In this document: piece by piece, positions 33,538 to 41,562 of the stretch
Numbering within the stretch: position 1 is the stretch's first letter
Layout: every line of letters begins with the position of its first letter
NCBI GenBank assembly: GCA_044226485.1
Contig: JBGAGY010000012.1
Span: 1 to 64,000, forward strand
DNA: 64,000 bases
Reading direction: 5' to 3'
From: UBA6663 sp044226485
GTDB taxonomy: Bacteria > Chloroflexota > Anaerolineae > Anaerolineales > UBA6663
Notes under the pieces: model-generated
Database searches by the model: none
Told to the model about the DNA's origin: nothing
Seen by the model: only the letters and a program-made list of their open reading frames with translations
Translations under genes and position numbers: made by a program

Positions 33538-34743
33538 ATGAATACGGCACGAGCCCTCTCGCTGGGATTGGCGCTGTCGATCCTGACAGCCGCCTGCGCT
33601 CCCGTCACGCCAGCTGCCTCCACCACGCCGGATGCCCCGACGGCGGCGGCCGGCGGCCCGCTCACCTCAGTCGGCGACGGTGAAGGCGCCGTCTCGATCG
33701 TTGCCTGGGCCGGCTACGTCGAGCGCGGCGAAACCGACGCGGCCTACGACTGGGTCACGCCCTTCGAGAAAGACACGGGCTGCAAGGTCGAGGTCAAAAC
33801 GGCCAACACCTCCGACGAAATGGTCGCACTGATGAACGAAGGCGGCTTCGATCTGGTGACGGCCTCCGGCGACGCGTCGCTGCGTCTGATCGCCGGCGGG
33901 CGCGTGCAGCAGATCAACATCGACCTGATCAAGAACTGGAGCACCGTCGACGATCGCCTCAAAGACGCGCCCTGGCACACCGTCGAGGGCAAGCATTACG
34001 GCGTGCCGTACCAGTGGGGCCCGAACGTGCTGATGTACAACACCACGGTTTTTCCCGAGGCGCCGACCAGCTGGAAGGTGGTGTTCGAAGAACAGACCCT
34101 GCCTGACGGCAAGTCGAACAAGGGCCGCATCCAGGCTTACGATGGCCCGATCCACATCGCCGATGCCGCCAATTACCTGATGGCGACGAAACCCGAACTC
34201 GGCATCAAGGATCCGTACGCGCTGACCCGCGATCAGTTCAACGCCGCGCTCGATGTGTTGCGCGCCCAGCGCGTGCTCGTCAGCCGCTACTGGCACGACG
34301 CCTTCGTGCAGATCGAGGACTTCAAGACCGAGGGAGTGGTGGCCTCCGGCTCGTGGCCGTTCCAGGTGAACCTGCTCGCGGCCGAGGGCGCGCCGGTGGC
34401 CAGCACGATCCCGGCCGAAGGCGCCACCGGCTGGGCTGACACGACGATGATGCATATCGACGCCCCGCATCCGAACTGCGCATACAAGTGGCTCGACTGG
34501 TCGCTGACGCCCAAGCTGCAAGGCGACCTCGCGGCGTGGTTCGGCTCGGTCCCATCGGTGCCGGCGGCCTGCACGGGCAACGCGCTCTTGACCGACACGG
34601 GCTGCGGGACAAACGGCTTCGACGACTTCGCCAAGATCAAGTTCTGGCGCACGCCCACCACCGACTGCGGCAACGGCTCGAAGGATTGCGTGCCCTATTA
34701 CGAGTGGGTCACGCAGTACGTGGCCGTCATCGGCGGACGATAA
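33538..34743 (+). CDS. potD: Spermidine/putrescine-binding lipoprotein PotD
   Basis: A 401-residue extracellular solute-binding lipoprotein of the polyamine ABC importer. The signal ends in lipobox LTAAC, followed by a short Thr/Ala/Pro linker. The binding domain begins near VSIVAWAGYVERG and shows FDLVTASGDASLRLIAGGRVQQINIDLI, YGVPYQWGPNVLMYNT and AYKWLDWSLTPKLQGDLAAWFGSVPSV, as in PotD/PotF-type proteins. AGGAGGAG seven bases before the ATG fixes the start. It heads potD-potA-potB-potC. Two C-terminal Cys-containing loops (TGCGTNG, TDCGNGSKDC) may form disulfides outside the cell. Confidence 0.92.
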   Translation: MNTARALSLGLALSILTAACAPVTPAASTTPDAPTAAAGGPLTSVGDGEGAVSIVAWAGYVERGETDAAYDWVTPFEKDTGCKVEVKTANTSDEMVALMNEGGFDLVTASGDASLRLIAGGRVQQINIDLIKNWSTVDDRLKDAPWHTVEGKHYGVPYQWGPNVLMYNTTVFPEAPTSWKVVFEEQTLPDGKSNKGRIQAYDGPIHIADAANYLMATKPELGIKDPYALTRDQFNAALDVLRAQRVLVSRYWHDAFVQIEDFKTEGVVASGSWPFQVNLLAAEGAPVASTIPAEGATGWADTTMMHIDAPHPNCAYKWLDWSLTPKLQGDLAAWFGSVPSVPAACTGNALLTDTGCGTNGFDDFAKIKFWRTPTTDCGNGSKDCVPYYEWVTQYVAVIGGR

Positions 34744-34748
34744 GGTGG

Positions 34749-34802
34749 CGCCAAGAACGGGTGAGCTCCGACCGGGGGCTCGCCCGTTCTTGGCGTTCTT
34801 TC
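34749..34802 (+). terminator. Intercistronic hairpin between potD and potA
   Basis: Arms 34749-34766 and 34778-34795 (CGCCAAGAACGGGTGAGC and its near-complement) form an 18-bp stem followed by TTCTTTCT. This position is common for partial terminators or 3' stabilisers that leave more message for the binding protein than for the transporter subunits. Confidence 0.75.
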
Positions 34803-34803
34803 T

Positions 34804-35853
34804 ATGTACGCAATAGAGTTCCAATCCGTCTTTCGACACTTCGGAAGCGTCAAGGCCGTCGACGGCGTCGACCTGGCGATCGAGCACGGCGAGTTCTTCG
34901 CCATGCTCGGCCCGTCGGGCTCGGGCAAAACCACCTGCCTGCGCATGATCGCGGGCTTCGATCACCCGACCTCCGGCCGGATCCAACTGTACGGCAGGGA
35001 CGTGACGTCGCTGGCTCCGTACGAACGCGACGTCAACACGGTCTTTCAAGACTACGCGCTCTTCCCGCACATGACCGTGGCCGACAACATCGGCTACGGG
35101 CTGATGATCCGTAAGGTGGACGCCGCCGAGCGCCGCCGCCGCGTCGACGAGATGCTCGAGCTGGTGCGCCTGCCGGGGTTCGGCGCGCGCAAGCCCGCGC
35201 AGCTCTCGGGCGGCCAGCGACAACGCGTGGCCCTGGCGCGCGCGCTGATCAACAAGCCCAAGGTGCTGCTTCTCGACGAGCCGCTCGGCGCGCTTGACCT
35301 TAAACTGCGGCAGGAGATGCAGGTCGAGCTCAAGACCATCCAGCAGCAGGTCGGCATCACGTTCGTGTTCGTCACGCACGACCAGGAAGAAGCGCTGACG
35401 ATGAGCGACAACCTGGCCGTGTTCAACCACGGTCGCATCGAGCAGGTCGGGTCGCCGGCCGAGATCTACGAGAAGCCGGCCACGGCCTTCGTCGCCGGCT
35501 TCGTCGGCATCTCGAACCTGATCGACGGCGCCGCGGCCATGGCGCTGACCGGGGTCGAGGGCACCTTCACGGTCCGGCCCGAGAAGATCCACCTTGGCGT
35601 TGCAGATGCAGCCGTGTCGGCCGACGCCACGGCGTCGGGCGACGATTGCGTGGCTGACGGCGTCGTCTGCGACGTCGTCTACCTGGGGCTGAACACGCGC
35701 TATCGTGTGGAGCTGGATCTCGGTCCTCAGCTGACCGTCATCGAGCAGAACCTGCGCACGACGTCGATGGACGTGCTGGCGGCCAAGGGCCGGCGTGTGC
35801 GTCTGAGCTGGGGGCGGGTCCACAACCATCGCCTGAAGGCCGAGGCGTCATGA
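34804..35853 (+). CDS. potA: Polyamine ABC transporter ATPase PotA
   Basis: A 349-residue ABC ATPase. Walker A GPSGSGKTT, Q loop VFQDYALFPHMTV, signature LSGGQRQRVALARAL, Walker B VLLLDEPLGALD and H loop VTHDQEEALTMSD are all intact. The C-terminal regulatory TOBE_2 domain (about 270-349) is typical of PotA and related importers. It powers the PotB-PotC channel. The last codons overlap the potB start by four bases (ATGA), so translation is coupled. Confidence 0.95.
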   Translation: MYAIEFQSVFRHFGSVKAVDGVDLAIEHGEFFAMLGPSGSGKTTCLRMIAGFDHPTSGRIQLYGRDVTSLAPYERDVNTVFQDYALFPHMTVADNIGYGLMIRKVDAAERRRRVDEMLELVRLPGFGARKPAQLSGGQRQRVALARALINKPKVLLLDEPLGALDLKLRQEMQVELKTIQQQVGITFVFVTHDQEEALTMSDNLAVFNHGRIEQVGSPAEIYEKPATAFVAGFVGISNLIDGAAAMALTGVEGTFTVRPEKIHLGVADAAVSADATASGDDCVADGVVCDVVYLGLNTRYRVELDLGPQLTVIEQNLRTTSMDVLAAKGRRVRLSWGRVHNHRLKAEAS

Positions 35854-36752
35854 CCAGGGTCTCGTCCTTCCTCACACGCTACCCCTGGGTGACTCTGCTG
35901 TTGTTGCTGACGCCGCCGCTCGCATGGTTGGGCGTTGTGTATCTCGGCTCGCTCGGCGCGTTGCTGGTGCAGGGCTTCTTCTCGATTGACTCCTTCACCG
36001 GCGTGGTCGTGCGCACGTTCACACTGAACACCTATGCACAACTGCTCGAGCCGGCCAACCTCGACATCTTCACGCGCACGGGCGCCATGGCCCTGGCCGT
36101 GACGTTCGCCAGCGCGGTGTTGGCCTTCCCGCTGGCCTATTACATGGCCCGTTATGCGCGCGGGCGGCAACGAGCCCTGTTGTACCTGGCCGTCATCCTG
36201 CCGTTGTGGTCGAGCTACATCATCCGCGTCTATGCCTGGAAGACGCTGCTGGCGCGCGAGGGCATCCTCACCTGGGTGCTGGGGCAGATCGGCCTGGGCG
36301 GCGTGCTCGACGCGCTGCTGGCGCTGCCTGAGCTCGGCGGGTCGTCGCTTTCGACGTCGCCGGTGGGCATGTTCCTGGTCTTCGTCTACGTCTGGCTGCC
36401 GTACATGATCCTGCCGATCCAGGCCGCGCTCGAGCGCGTGCCCGGCTCGCTGCTCGAGGCCTCGGCCGATCTCGGCGCGCGCCCGGCAACGACCTTCCGC
36501 ACGGTGACGCTGCCGCTGGCGCTGCCGGGCCTGATCGCAGGCTCGATCTTCACCTTCTCGTTGACGCTTGGCGACTTCATCATCCCTCAGATCATCGGCA
36601 ACTCAAGCTATTTCATCGGCATGGCGGTACTGCGCCAGCAGGGCACGGCCGGCAACATCCCGCTGGCCGCTGCCATGACGGCGGTGCCGATGTTCATCAT
36701 GGGGATCTATCTGCTGATCGCGCGGCGGGCGGGGGCCTTCGAGGCGTTATGA
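35850..36752 (+). CDS. potB: Polyamine ABC transporter permease PotB
   Basis: A 300-residue permease with about six helices and the binding-protein-dependent EAA loop at EASADLGARPATTFRTVTLPLALPG, which docks on PotA. The long first periplasmic loop and the helix WSSYIIRVYAWKTLL are typical of PotB/PotH. It overlaps potA by four bases and potC by four bases. Confidence 0.94.
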   Translation: MTRVSSFLTRYPWVTLLLLLTPPLAWLGVVYLGSLGALLVQGFFSIDSFTGVVVRTFTLNTYAQLLEPANLDIFTRTGAMALAVTFASAVLAFPLAYYMARYARGRQRALLYLAVILPLWSSYIIRVYAWKTLLAREGILTWVLGQIGLGGVLDALLALPELGGSSLSTSPVGMFLVFVYVWLPYMILPIQAALERVPGSLLEASADLGARPATTFRTVTLPLALPGLIAGSIFTFSLTLGDFIIPQIIGNSSYFIGMAVLRQQGTAGNIPLAAAMTAVPMFIMGIYLLIARRAGAFEAL

Positions 36753-37537
36753 ACGAGAAGCGCGCGCCCTGGCCGCTGACGGCCGCCGCGATCGCAGTGC
36801 TGATCTTCCTGCACTTCCCGTTGCTCGTGATCGTGCTCTACGCGTTCACGACCGAGGAGGCCGCTTTCACGTTCCCACCGCCCGGGCTGACCCTGCAGTG
36901 GTTCCCGGTTGCTCTCGCGCGGCAAGATCTCTGGCAGGCGCTGGGCCTTTCGCTCGAAGTCGCTGCGGTGTCGACCTCACTGGCCATCGTCTTCGGCGTG
37001 CTCGCGGCGCTGGCCGTCAACCGACGCTTCTTCGGCCGCGACGTGATCACGTTCCTGGTGGTGCTGCCGATCGCGCTGCCCGGCATCGTCACCGGGATCG
37101 CGCTGCGTTCGGCGCTCAACCTGATGGACCTGGGCTTCAGCTTCTGGACGATCGTGATCGGCCACGCGACGTTCTGCATCGTCACGGTCTACAACAACGT
37201 CTCGGCCCGGCTGCGGCGCACCGGCGCCTCGCAGATCGAGGCCTCGATGGACCTCGGGGCCAATATCTTCCAGACCTTCCGCTACATCCTGCTCCCGGCG
37301 ATTGCCACGGCGCTCCTGGCCGGCGGCATGCTGGCCTTCGCGCTCTCCTTCGATGAGGTGATCGTCACGACCTTCACGGCCGGCCAGCAGACCACGTTGC
37401 CGATCTGGATCCTCGAACAGTTGACCCGCCCGCGCGACAGGCCGGTCACCAACGTCACGGCCCTGCTCGTGATCGTTGTCACCAGCGTGCCGATCCTCTT
37501 CGCGCACTGGCTCAGCCAGCGTTCCGAAAATTCCTAG
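36749..37537 (+). CDS. potC: Polyamine ABC transporter permease PotC
   Basis: A 262-residue permease, shorter than PotB as usual. The first helix is followed by the PGLTLQWFPVAL motif common in PotC/PotI. The coupling loop is EASMDLGANIFQTFRYILLPAIATA, and the last section contains the family FDEVIVTTFTAGQQTTLP. The gene ends the pot operon and is followed by a convergent hairpin at 37549-37627. Confidence 0.94.
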   Translation: MNEKRAPWPLTAAAIAVLIFLHFPLLVIVLYAFTTEEAAFTFPPPGLTLQWFPVALARQDLWQALGLSLEVAAVSTSLAIVFGVLAALAVNRRFFGRDVITFLVVLPIALPGIVTGIALRSALNLMDLGFSFWTIVIGHATFCIVTVYNNVSARLRRTGASQIEASMDLGANIFQTFRYILLPAIATALLAGGMLAFALSFDEVIVTTFTAGQQTTLPIWILEQLTRPRDRPVTNVTALLVIVVTSVPILFAHWLSQRSENS

Positions 37538-37548
37538 CGGGAAATAGC

Positions 37549-37627
37549 TTAGCCGCGGATTGCGCGGATTACGCAGATCGGAGAATGACCTCCCCCCATC
37601 GGCGTAAGCCGCGCAATCCGCGGCTAA
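37549..37627. repeat. 26-bp-arm hairpin between convergent potC and aminotransferase genes
   Basis: Arms 37549-37574 and 37602-37627 match at 25 of 26 positions (TTAGCCGCGGATTGCGCGG at the start). The spacer is 27 bp. It lies 11 bp after potC and 7 bp before the end of the convergent aminotransferase gene, so it can end both transcripts. Its words differ from the GACGAA family. Confidence 0.88.
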
Positions 37628-37634
37628 ATTCCGG

Positions 37635-38921
37635 TCAGGCGCTCTTGACCAGCGCGCGTTCGAACATGCCGAGCGCGTCTTTGGCCTGCGCTTCGGTGAT
37701 GACGAGCGGCGGGATCCAGCGGATGATGTTGTCGTAGGTGCCGCAGGTGAGGAGCATGAGGCCCTCGGCGAGGGCGGCCTTGGCCACGGCCTTCGAGCGC
37801 TCGGTCCAGGGCTCGCCGTCGGGCGTCGTGAACTCGGTGGCGACCATCAGGCCGAGCCCGCGCACGTCGCCGATCTCGGGGTGCTCTTCCTGAAGCTTGC
37901 GCAGCCCGGCCATGAGCACCTTTCCCTGTTGAGCCGCGTTCTCGACCAGGCCTTCCTCGCGCATGGCCGCGATCGTGGCGACGCCGGCCGCGCAGGCGAC
38001 GGCGTTGCCGCCGTACGTGCCGCCGTGCGAGCCTGTGGGCCAGTGGCTCATCAGCTCGGCCGAGGCGGCCAGGCTCGAGAGCGGCAGGCCCGAGGCGATG
38101 CCCTTCGCCATCGTCACGATGTCGGGCGTGATGCCGAAGTGTTCGAAGCCGAACCACCTGCCGGTGCGCCCAAAGCCGGACTGGACTTCATCGGCGATCA
38201 GCAGGATGCCGTGCGACTTGCACAGCGCGGCGAGTTCGCGCATGAACCGCACGGGCGGCGGCACGTAGCCGCCTTCGCCGAGGACGGGCTCGATGATGAC
38301 GGCAGCCGTCTCGCTCGGCGCGGTCTGGCTCTTGAGCAGCAGCTTCAATTCCTTCAAGCAGAAATCGGTCGTGGTCTCTTCATCCCACCCGTACTTGTAC
38401 GCGTAGGGATACGGCGCGACGTAGATGCCGGGCACCATCGGCTGATGGCCGGCCCGGTAGATCGTCTTCGACGTCGTCATCGACATCGTCAGATGCGTAC
38501 GGCCGTGGAACGAGCCGCTGAAGACGATGACGTTCTGGCGTTTGGTGGCCTGCTTGGCGAGCTTGACAGCGGCTTCGGTGATCTCGGCGCCGGAGTTCGA
38601 GAAGAAGAACGTGTCGAGTTGCGCGGGTAACACCCCCCGCAACGACTCGATCAGTTGGATCAACGGCTGGTGATAGACGATGTTGACCTGCGCGTGCAGG
38701 ATCTTGGCCGCCTGTTCTTGGACGGCGGCGACGACTTTCGGATGCGCATGGCCGGTGTTGGTGACGCCGATGCCGCTTGTGAAGTCGAGCAGCTTACGGC
38801 CGTCGACCGTATGCAAATAGGCGCCTTGGCCGTGCGAGACGATGAGGCTTTCGGGGATAGCTCGGCCCCAGACGGGCGAGATGTGGGAGAGGTCGTAGGG
38901 TCCGGATGCTGTGTCGGGCAT
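37635..38921 (-). CDS. Class III aminotransferase, 4-aminobutyrate/putrescine type
   Basis: A 428-residue PLP enzyme of class III aminotransferases, closest in pattern to GabT and related omega-amino acid transaminases. The PLP-binding Lys is in IVTMAKGIASGLPLS, preceded by the Asp in LLIADEVQSGFGRTGRWFGFEH. The phosphate and substrate pocket includes SNSGAEITEAAVKLA and VFSGSFHGRT. Start 38921 follows a TATAAT by about 34 bases. Next to a complete polyamine importer, a role in putrescine or GABA catabolism is a reasonable inference; other omega-transaminase substrates are possible. Confidence 0.88.
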   Translation of the reverse strand: MPDTASGPYDLSHISPVWGRAIPESLIVSHGQGAYLHTVDGRKLLDFTSGIGVTNTGHAHPKVVAAVQEQAAKILHAQVNIVYHQPLIQLIESLRGVLPAQLDTFFFSNSGAEITEAAVKLAKQATKRQNVIVFSGSFHGRTHLTMSMTTSKTIYRAGHQPMVPGIYVAPYPYAYKYGWDEETTTDFCLKELKLLLKSQTAPSETAAVIIEPVLGEGGYVPPPVRFMRELAALCKSHGILLIADEVQSGFGRTGRWFGFEHFGITPDIVTMAKGIASGLPLSSLAASAELMSHWPTGSHGGTYGGNAVACAAGVATIAAMREEGLVENAAQQGKVLMAGLRKLQEEHPEIGDVRGLGLMVATEFTTPDGEPWTERSKAVAKAALAEGLMLLTCGTYDNIIRWIPPLVITEAQAKDALGMFERALVKSA

Positions 38922-38955
38922 ATCGAATCCGCGGCCTGAACCGGCCACGGATGAG

Positions 38956-38961
38956 ATTATA
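38956..38961 (-). promoter_or_regulatory. -10 box of the aminotransferase gene
   Basis: A perfect TATAAT on the minus strand lies 34 bases before the ATG. No -35 hexamer near consensus is seen at 16-18 bp. Confidence 0.5.
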
Positions 38962-39068
38962 GCCCGGGTAACTGGGCAAACGCGCAAAGAGGCGTGGAGG
39001 GACGCTCAAACGGCGGCGCATCGGATGACGACTTGGTCTTCCGGGAGGATCGGATTGGCCGACGCGCG

Positions 39069-39158
39069 TTAGTCGCGCGACTCGGCCCGGGTCTCCCAGA
39101 CCACAGCCACGGCGAAGACGAGACTACCGACGATGAGCAAAGTGCTTTGCAGATCCAT
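39069..39158 (-). CDS. 29-residue single-helix membrane peptide
   Basis: A short frame starting MDLQSTLLIVGSLVFAVAVV and ending VWETRAESRD. GGTGGAGG lies six bases before the ATG. Residues 6-20 form one hydrophobic helix with a charged cytoplasmic tail. The length recalls KdpF-like or other small membrane-subunit proteins, but no kdp genes are nearby and I assign no function. It lies between the ECF-side membrane protein gene (separated by a hairpin) and the aminotransferase gene, all on the minus strand. Confidence 0.55.
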   Translation of the reverse strand: MDLQSTLLIVGSLVFAVAVVWETRAESRD

Positions 39159-39238
39159 GAGCGCCTCCACCGGGTATATGTATTGTGAAGCAAATCACGC
39201 ACGTCCTGCGATGGCCTTAGGTGGGGCGAGTTGGTCTC

Positions 39239-39310
39239 CAACCCCCTCCTGAACCGCGCGTGGAGCCTTTGACACATAAGGCCGTGAGCGCGATCCAGGA
39301 GGGGGTGGGC
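39239..39310 (-). terminator. Hairpin after the 161-residue membrane protein gene
   Basis: CCAACCCCCTCCTG (39239-39252) and CAGGAGGGGGTGGG (39297-39310) pair over 13 of 14 positions with a 44-base loop. It starts six bases beyond the stop codon of the membrane protein gene. No T tract follows, so it may protect the 3' end rather than terminate. Confidence 0.55.
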
Positions 39311-39315
39311 TGTGG

Positions 39316-39801
39316 CTATCGGCCGCGGCGGAAGCCTTGAAACAGCGTCACGACTGCGCCGGCGAGGGCAAACAGGATCGACATCAAACCATCAGCCTGT
39401 TCAGCTTCGACGAAGTTCGGCGCCACGGCCAGGGCCGCGTCCAATAGATTGAGGTGATTACGATCCGCGAGGTGGAGTGTGTAGAAAAGGAAGTCGCCGG
39501 CCAGCACGGCCACGACAGTGAGCACGCCGGCGACGGCCAGCACCGCGAGGCGCACGACGAGGTTCGCGCGACCCAAAGGCCAGAGCATCAGGCCGCCGAT
39601 CGCGATGCCGGCGAAGAGCGCGGCATAGAGATAGACGCTGTTGGTCAGATGCGCCAGAATGCCCCAGGCGGCGGCCACGGCGACCGTGGCCGCGACGCCC
39701 AGGCCAAGCGAAAGCGCTAACTGGCCGGCCAGCGCGCCGATGGCGGCCACTGGCGAACTCGACTCCGAGACGACAGGGGCGGAGGCAGGCGGCAGGTTCA
39801 T
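39316..39801 (-). CDS. Four-helix membrane protein next to ECF S component
   Basis: A 161-residue protein with four hydrophobic segments (about 18-45, 55-75, 83-103 and 140-157) and a polar N-terminus. The start is nine bases downstream of the stop of the ECF S-component gene, so the two are cotranscribed. I do not recognise the family. It might help the ECF importer or be an unrelated membrane protein. Confidence 0.7.
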   Translation of the reverse strand: MNLPPASAPVVSESSSPVAAIGALAGQLALSLGLGVAATVAVAAAWGILAHLTNSVYLYAALFAGIAIGGLMLWPLGRANLVVRLAVLAVAGVLTVVAVLAGDFLFYTLHLADRNHLNLLDAALAVAPNFVEAEQADGLMSILFALAGAVVTLFQGFRRGR

Positions 39802-39810
39802 GGCGGTCCC

Positions 39811-40383
39811 TTACACCGACGAACCGCCGCGCCCGACGGCCAATCGCTTGTAGGCCGCGACGACGGCCACTGTGACGATCGCGCCGAGGACCGCCTCGAA
39901 GATGATCTGCGGCGCCACGGCCGGGATGACGTCAACGGTCAGCACACCGAAGGCGATGGCGAACCCGAGGACGAAGGCCGTGTTGGCGAGCGCGCCGGCC
40001 GCGCCGGCGGCCGCCAGCGCCACGATTTCGTTCACGTTCTTCAGAGCGCGATACACCAGCCAGGCCACAACGCCGATCGCCAGCCGCGAGACGAACAGGG
40101 TCAGAATGGGCGCGATGGCGTTCGGCCACGTGAAGCCGCCGATGAAGCGTGTGTACGAGTCGAACGAGAACACAAGGTTGACGATCAGGCCGACGATCGG
40201 CCCGCCAAGCACGGCGCCGATGATGGCCGGGACGTGCATGATCGTCGCCTGCTGCGCGATGTTGGGCACCGGGAAGTACCCGAGGCCCGTTAGCGACAGC
40301 ACCAGCGCGACGGCCAACAGCACGCCGGACAAGACGATGTTCTTGGTGCTGAACGGGCCCTCATTGGACGATTGCAGTGACAT
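39811..40383 (-). CDS. ECF transporter S component (substrate-binding)
   Basis: A 190-residue integral membrane protein with six helices, matching the ECF-type S component pattern: FSTKNIVLSGVLLAVALVLSL at the N-terminus, an Ala/Gly-rich first helix, then PAIIGAVLGGPIVGLIVNLVFSF and FPVPNIAQQATIMHVP. S components bind vitamins, nucleobases or metals and join a shared T-A-A' module; T and fused A genes lie 2.5-5 kb upstream. GGAGGG six bases before the ATG is a strong ribosome site. The substrate cannot be read from the sequence. Confidence 0.83.
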   Translation of the reverse strand: MSLQSSNEGPFSTKNIVLSGVLLAVALVLSLTGLGYFPVPNIAQQATIMHVPAIIGAVLGGPIVGLIVNLVFSFDSYTRFIGGFTWPNAIAPILTLFVSRLAIGVVAWLVYRALKNVNEIVALAAAGAAGALANTAFVLGFAIAFGVLTVDVIPAVAPQIIFEAVLGAIVTVAVVAAYKRLAVGRGGSSV

Positions 40384-40494
40384 GATCCCTCCTGTGTGAT
40401 GAAAGGAATGAACAAGCGGCCGGACCGAAACGCCGATCCAGGCTGCCTGACGACGGCCAAAGCTCGCGACCCCCGGGCCTCCACCCGAGCGGGT

Positions 40495-41472
40495 TCACAG
40501 ATCGCGCAACGCCGGGATGCCGGCAAGACCCTCAGCTTCGTGCACACCGCTCAACACAGCTTCCGCGACGACCTCGGCGGCCAGCGCGCCGACCAGATTG
40601 ACGTCCGACGAAAGTGATCCGCAGGACAACGCAAAAACCGTATCACCGTCGACCATCAAATGAACAGGATTGATCGAGCGCGCCAGCCCGTCGTGACCCA
40701 TCTGCGCGACCTTCTGACACTCGGCCTTGGTCAAGCGCGCGTTGGTGGCGACGACCACAAGCGTCGTGTTCGCCGTCGGGTTCTCGGCCATGCTCGCGAT
40801 CGAGCGCTTCATCTCGTCTTCGTGCAGCGACAGCCAGTCGACGAACGCTCCGGTGCGCGGATGGCGCATCCCGGCGACGACCTTGCCGCTGCGCGGATCG
40901 ATCACGTTGCCGACGGCATTGACCGCCGCCAGCGCCGCCACCTGCAACCCGCCGGGTCCCTCGCGCAGAGCGGATCCCAGCCCGCTCTTGGTTGCCAGAT
41001 TAAACCCCAGACTCTTCCCAACGGTGCACCCGGTTCCGGCGCCGACGCTGCCCAGTGGCACCGGATCCGCGCTGGCGGCCTCGCAGGCCGCGTAGCCGTC
41101 GGCGGCAGTCGGGCGCACCGCCGCCGTGCCGATGCCGAGGTCGAAAAGGATCGCGCTCGGCACGAGCGGCACTCGCGCGAGCCCCACGTCAAGGCCGATG
41201 CCGTGCTCCTCGCACCAGCGCATCACGCCGTCGGCGGCCGCCAGCCCGAAGGCGCTGCCGCCCGCCAGACAGATCGCGTGCACGCGCTCGACCAGGGCCG
41301 TCGGGTAGAGCAGGTGCGTCTCGCGCGTCCCCGGCGCCGATCCGCGCACGTCGACGCTGGCGACCGCGCCGCCCTCCGGGCACAGCACCACCGTGCACCC
41401 CGTGGCCGCTTCTCTGTTCGTGCAATGCCCGACACGGAGGCCGGGGATGGCGGTAAGGGTTGTGTTTGGCAT
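40495..41472 (-). CDS. P1 family peptidase (DmpA-like, self-processing)
   Basis: A 325-residue N-terminal-nucleophile hydrolase of family P1 (DmpA/BapA/L-aminopeptidase D-esterase). The start TLTAIPGLRVGHCTNREAATGCTVVL and ALCLAGGSAFGLAAADGV-type segment are characteristic. Autocleavage is expected before the Thr in NPTANTTLVVVATNA, near residue 245, giving two chains with a free nucleophile. Members release N-terminal residues from short or D-residue-containing peptides. A ribosome site AAAGGG precedes the ATG. It lies between the M20 peptidase and the ECF S gene on the same strand. Confidence 0.88.
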   Translation of the reverse strand: MPNTTLTAIPGLRVGHCTNREAATGCTVVLCPEGGAVASVDVRGSAPGTRETHLLYPTALVERVHAICLAGGSAFGLAAADGVMRWCEEHGIGLDVGLARVPLVPSAILFDLGIGTAAVRPTAADGYAACEAASADPVPLGSVGAGTGCTVGKSLGFNLATKSGLGSALREGPGGLQVAALAAVNAVGNVIDPRSGKVVAGMRHPRTGAFVDWLSLHEDEMKRSIASMAENPTANTTLVVVATNARLTKAECQKVAQMGHDGLARSINPVHLMVDGDTVFALSCGSLSSDVNLVGALAAEVVAEAVLSGVHEAEGLAGIPALRDL

Positions 41473-41483
41473 AGCTACCCTTT

Positions 41484-41562
41484 GGCGATTGCTGATTGAT
41501 GTTCTGATGGCTGATTGGCTCTACTCCCAATCGCCATCAGAAATCATCAATCAGCAATTCCC
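41484..41562. repeat. Hairpin of GATTGCTGATTGAT words overlapping the M20 gene end
   Basis: Left arm (41484-41518) and right arm (41527-41562) are complementary over about 30 positions with small gaps. The right arm overlaps the last codons of the M20 peptidase gene (stop 41549-41547). It separates that gene from the P1 peptidase gene. Confidence 0.78.

Noticed and set aside
33667..35829. A 720-codon open frame on the minus strand, antisense to potD and potA
   Set aside because: PotD and PotA are unmistakable on the plus strand, and the antisense frame shows only the composition expected of a mirrored GC-rich gene.
39069..39158. KdpF annotation for the 29-residue peptide
   Set aside because: Length fits, but the sequence lacks KdpF residues and no kdpA, kdpB or kdpC is present.
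40384..40494. Riboswitch upstream of the ECF S-component gene
   Set aside because: The space is only 111 bp and I could not see conserved cores of the TPP, cobalamin, FMN or other vitamin riboswitches.
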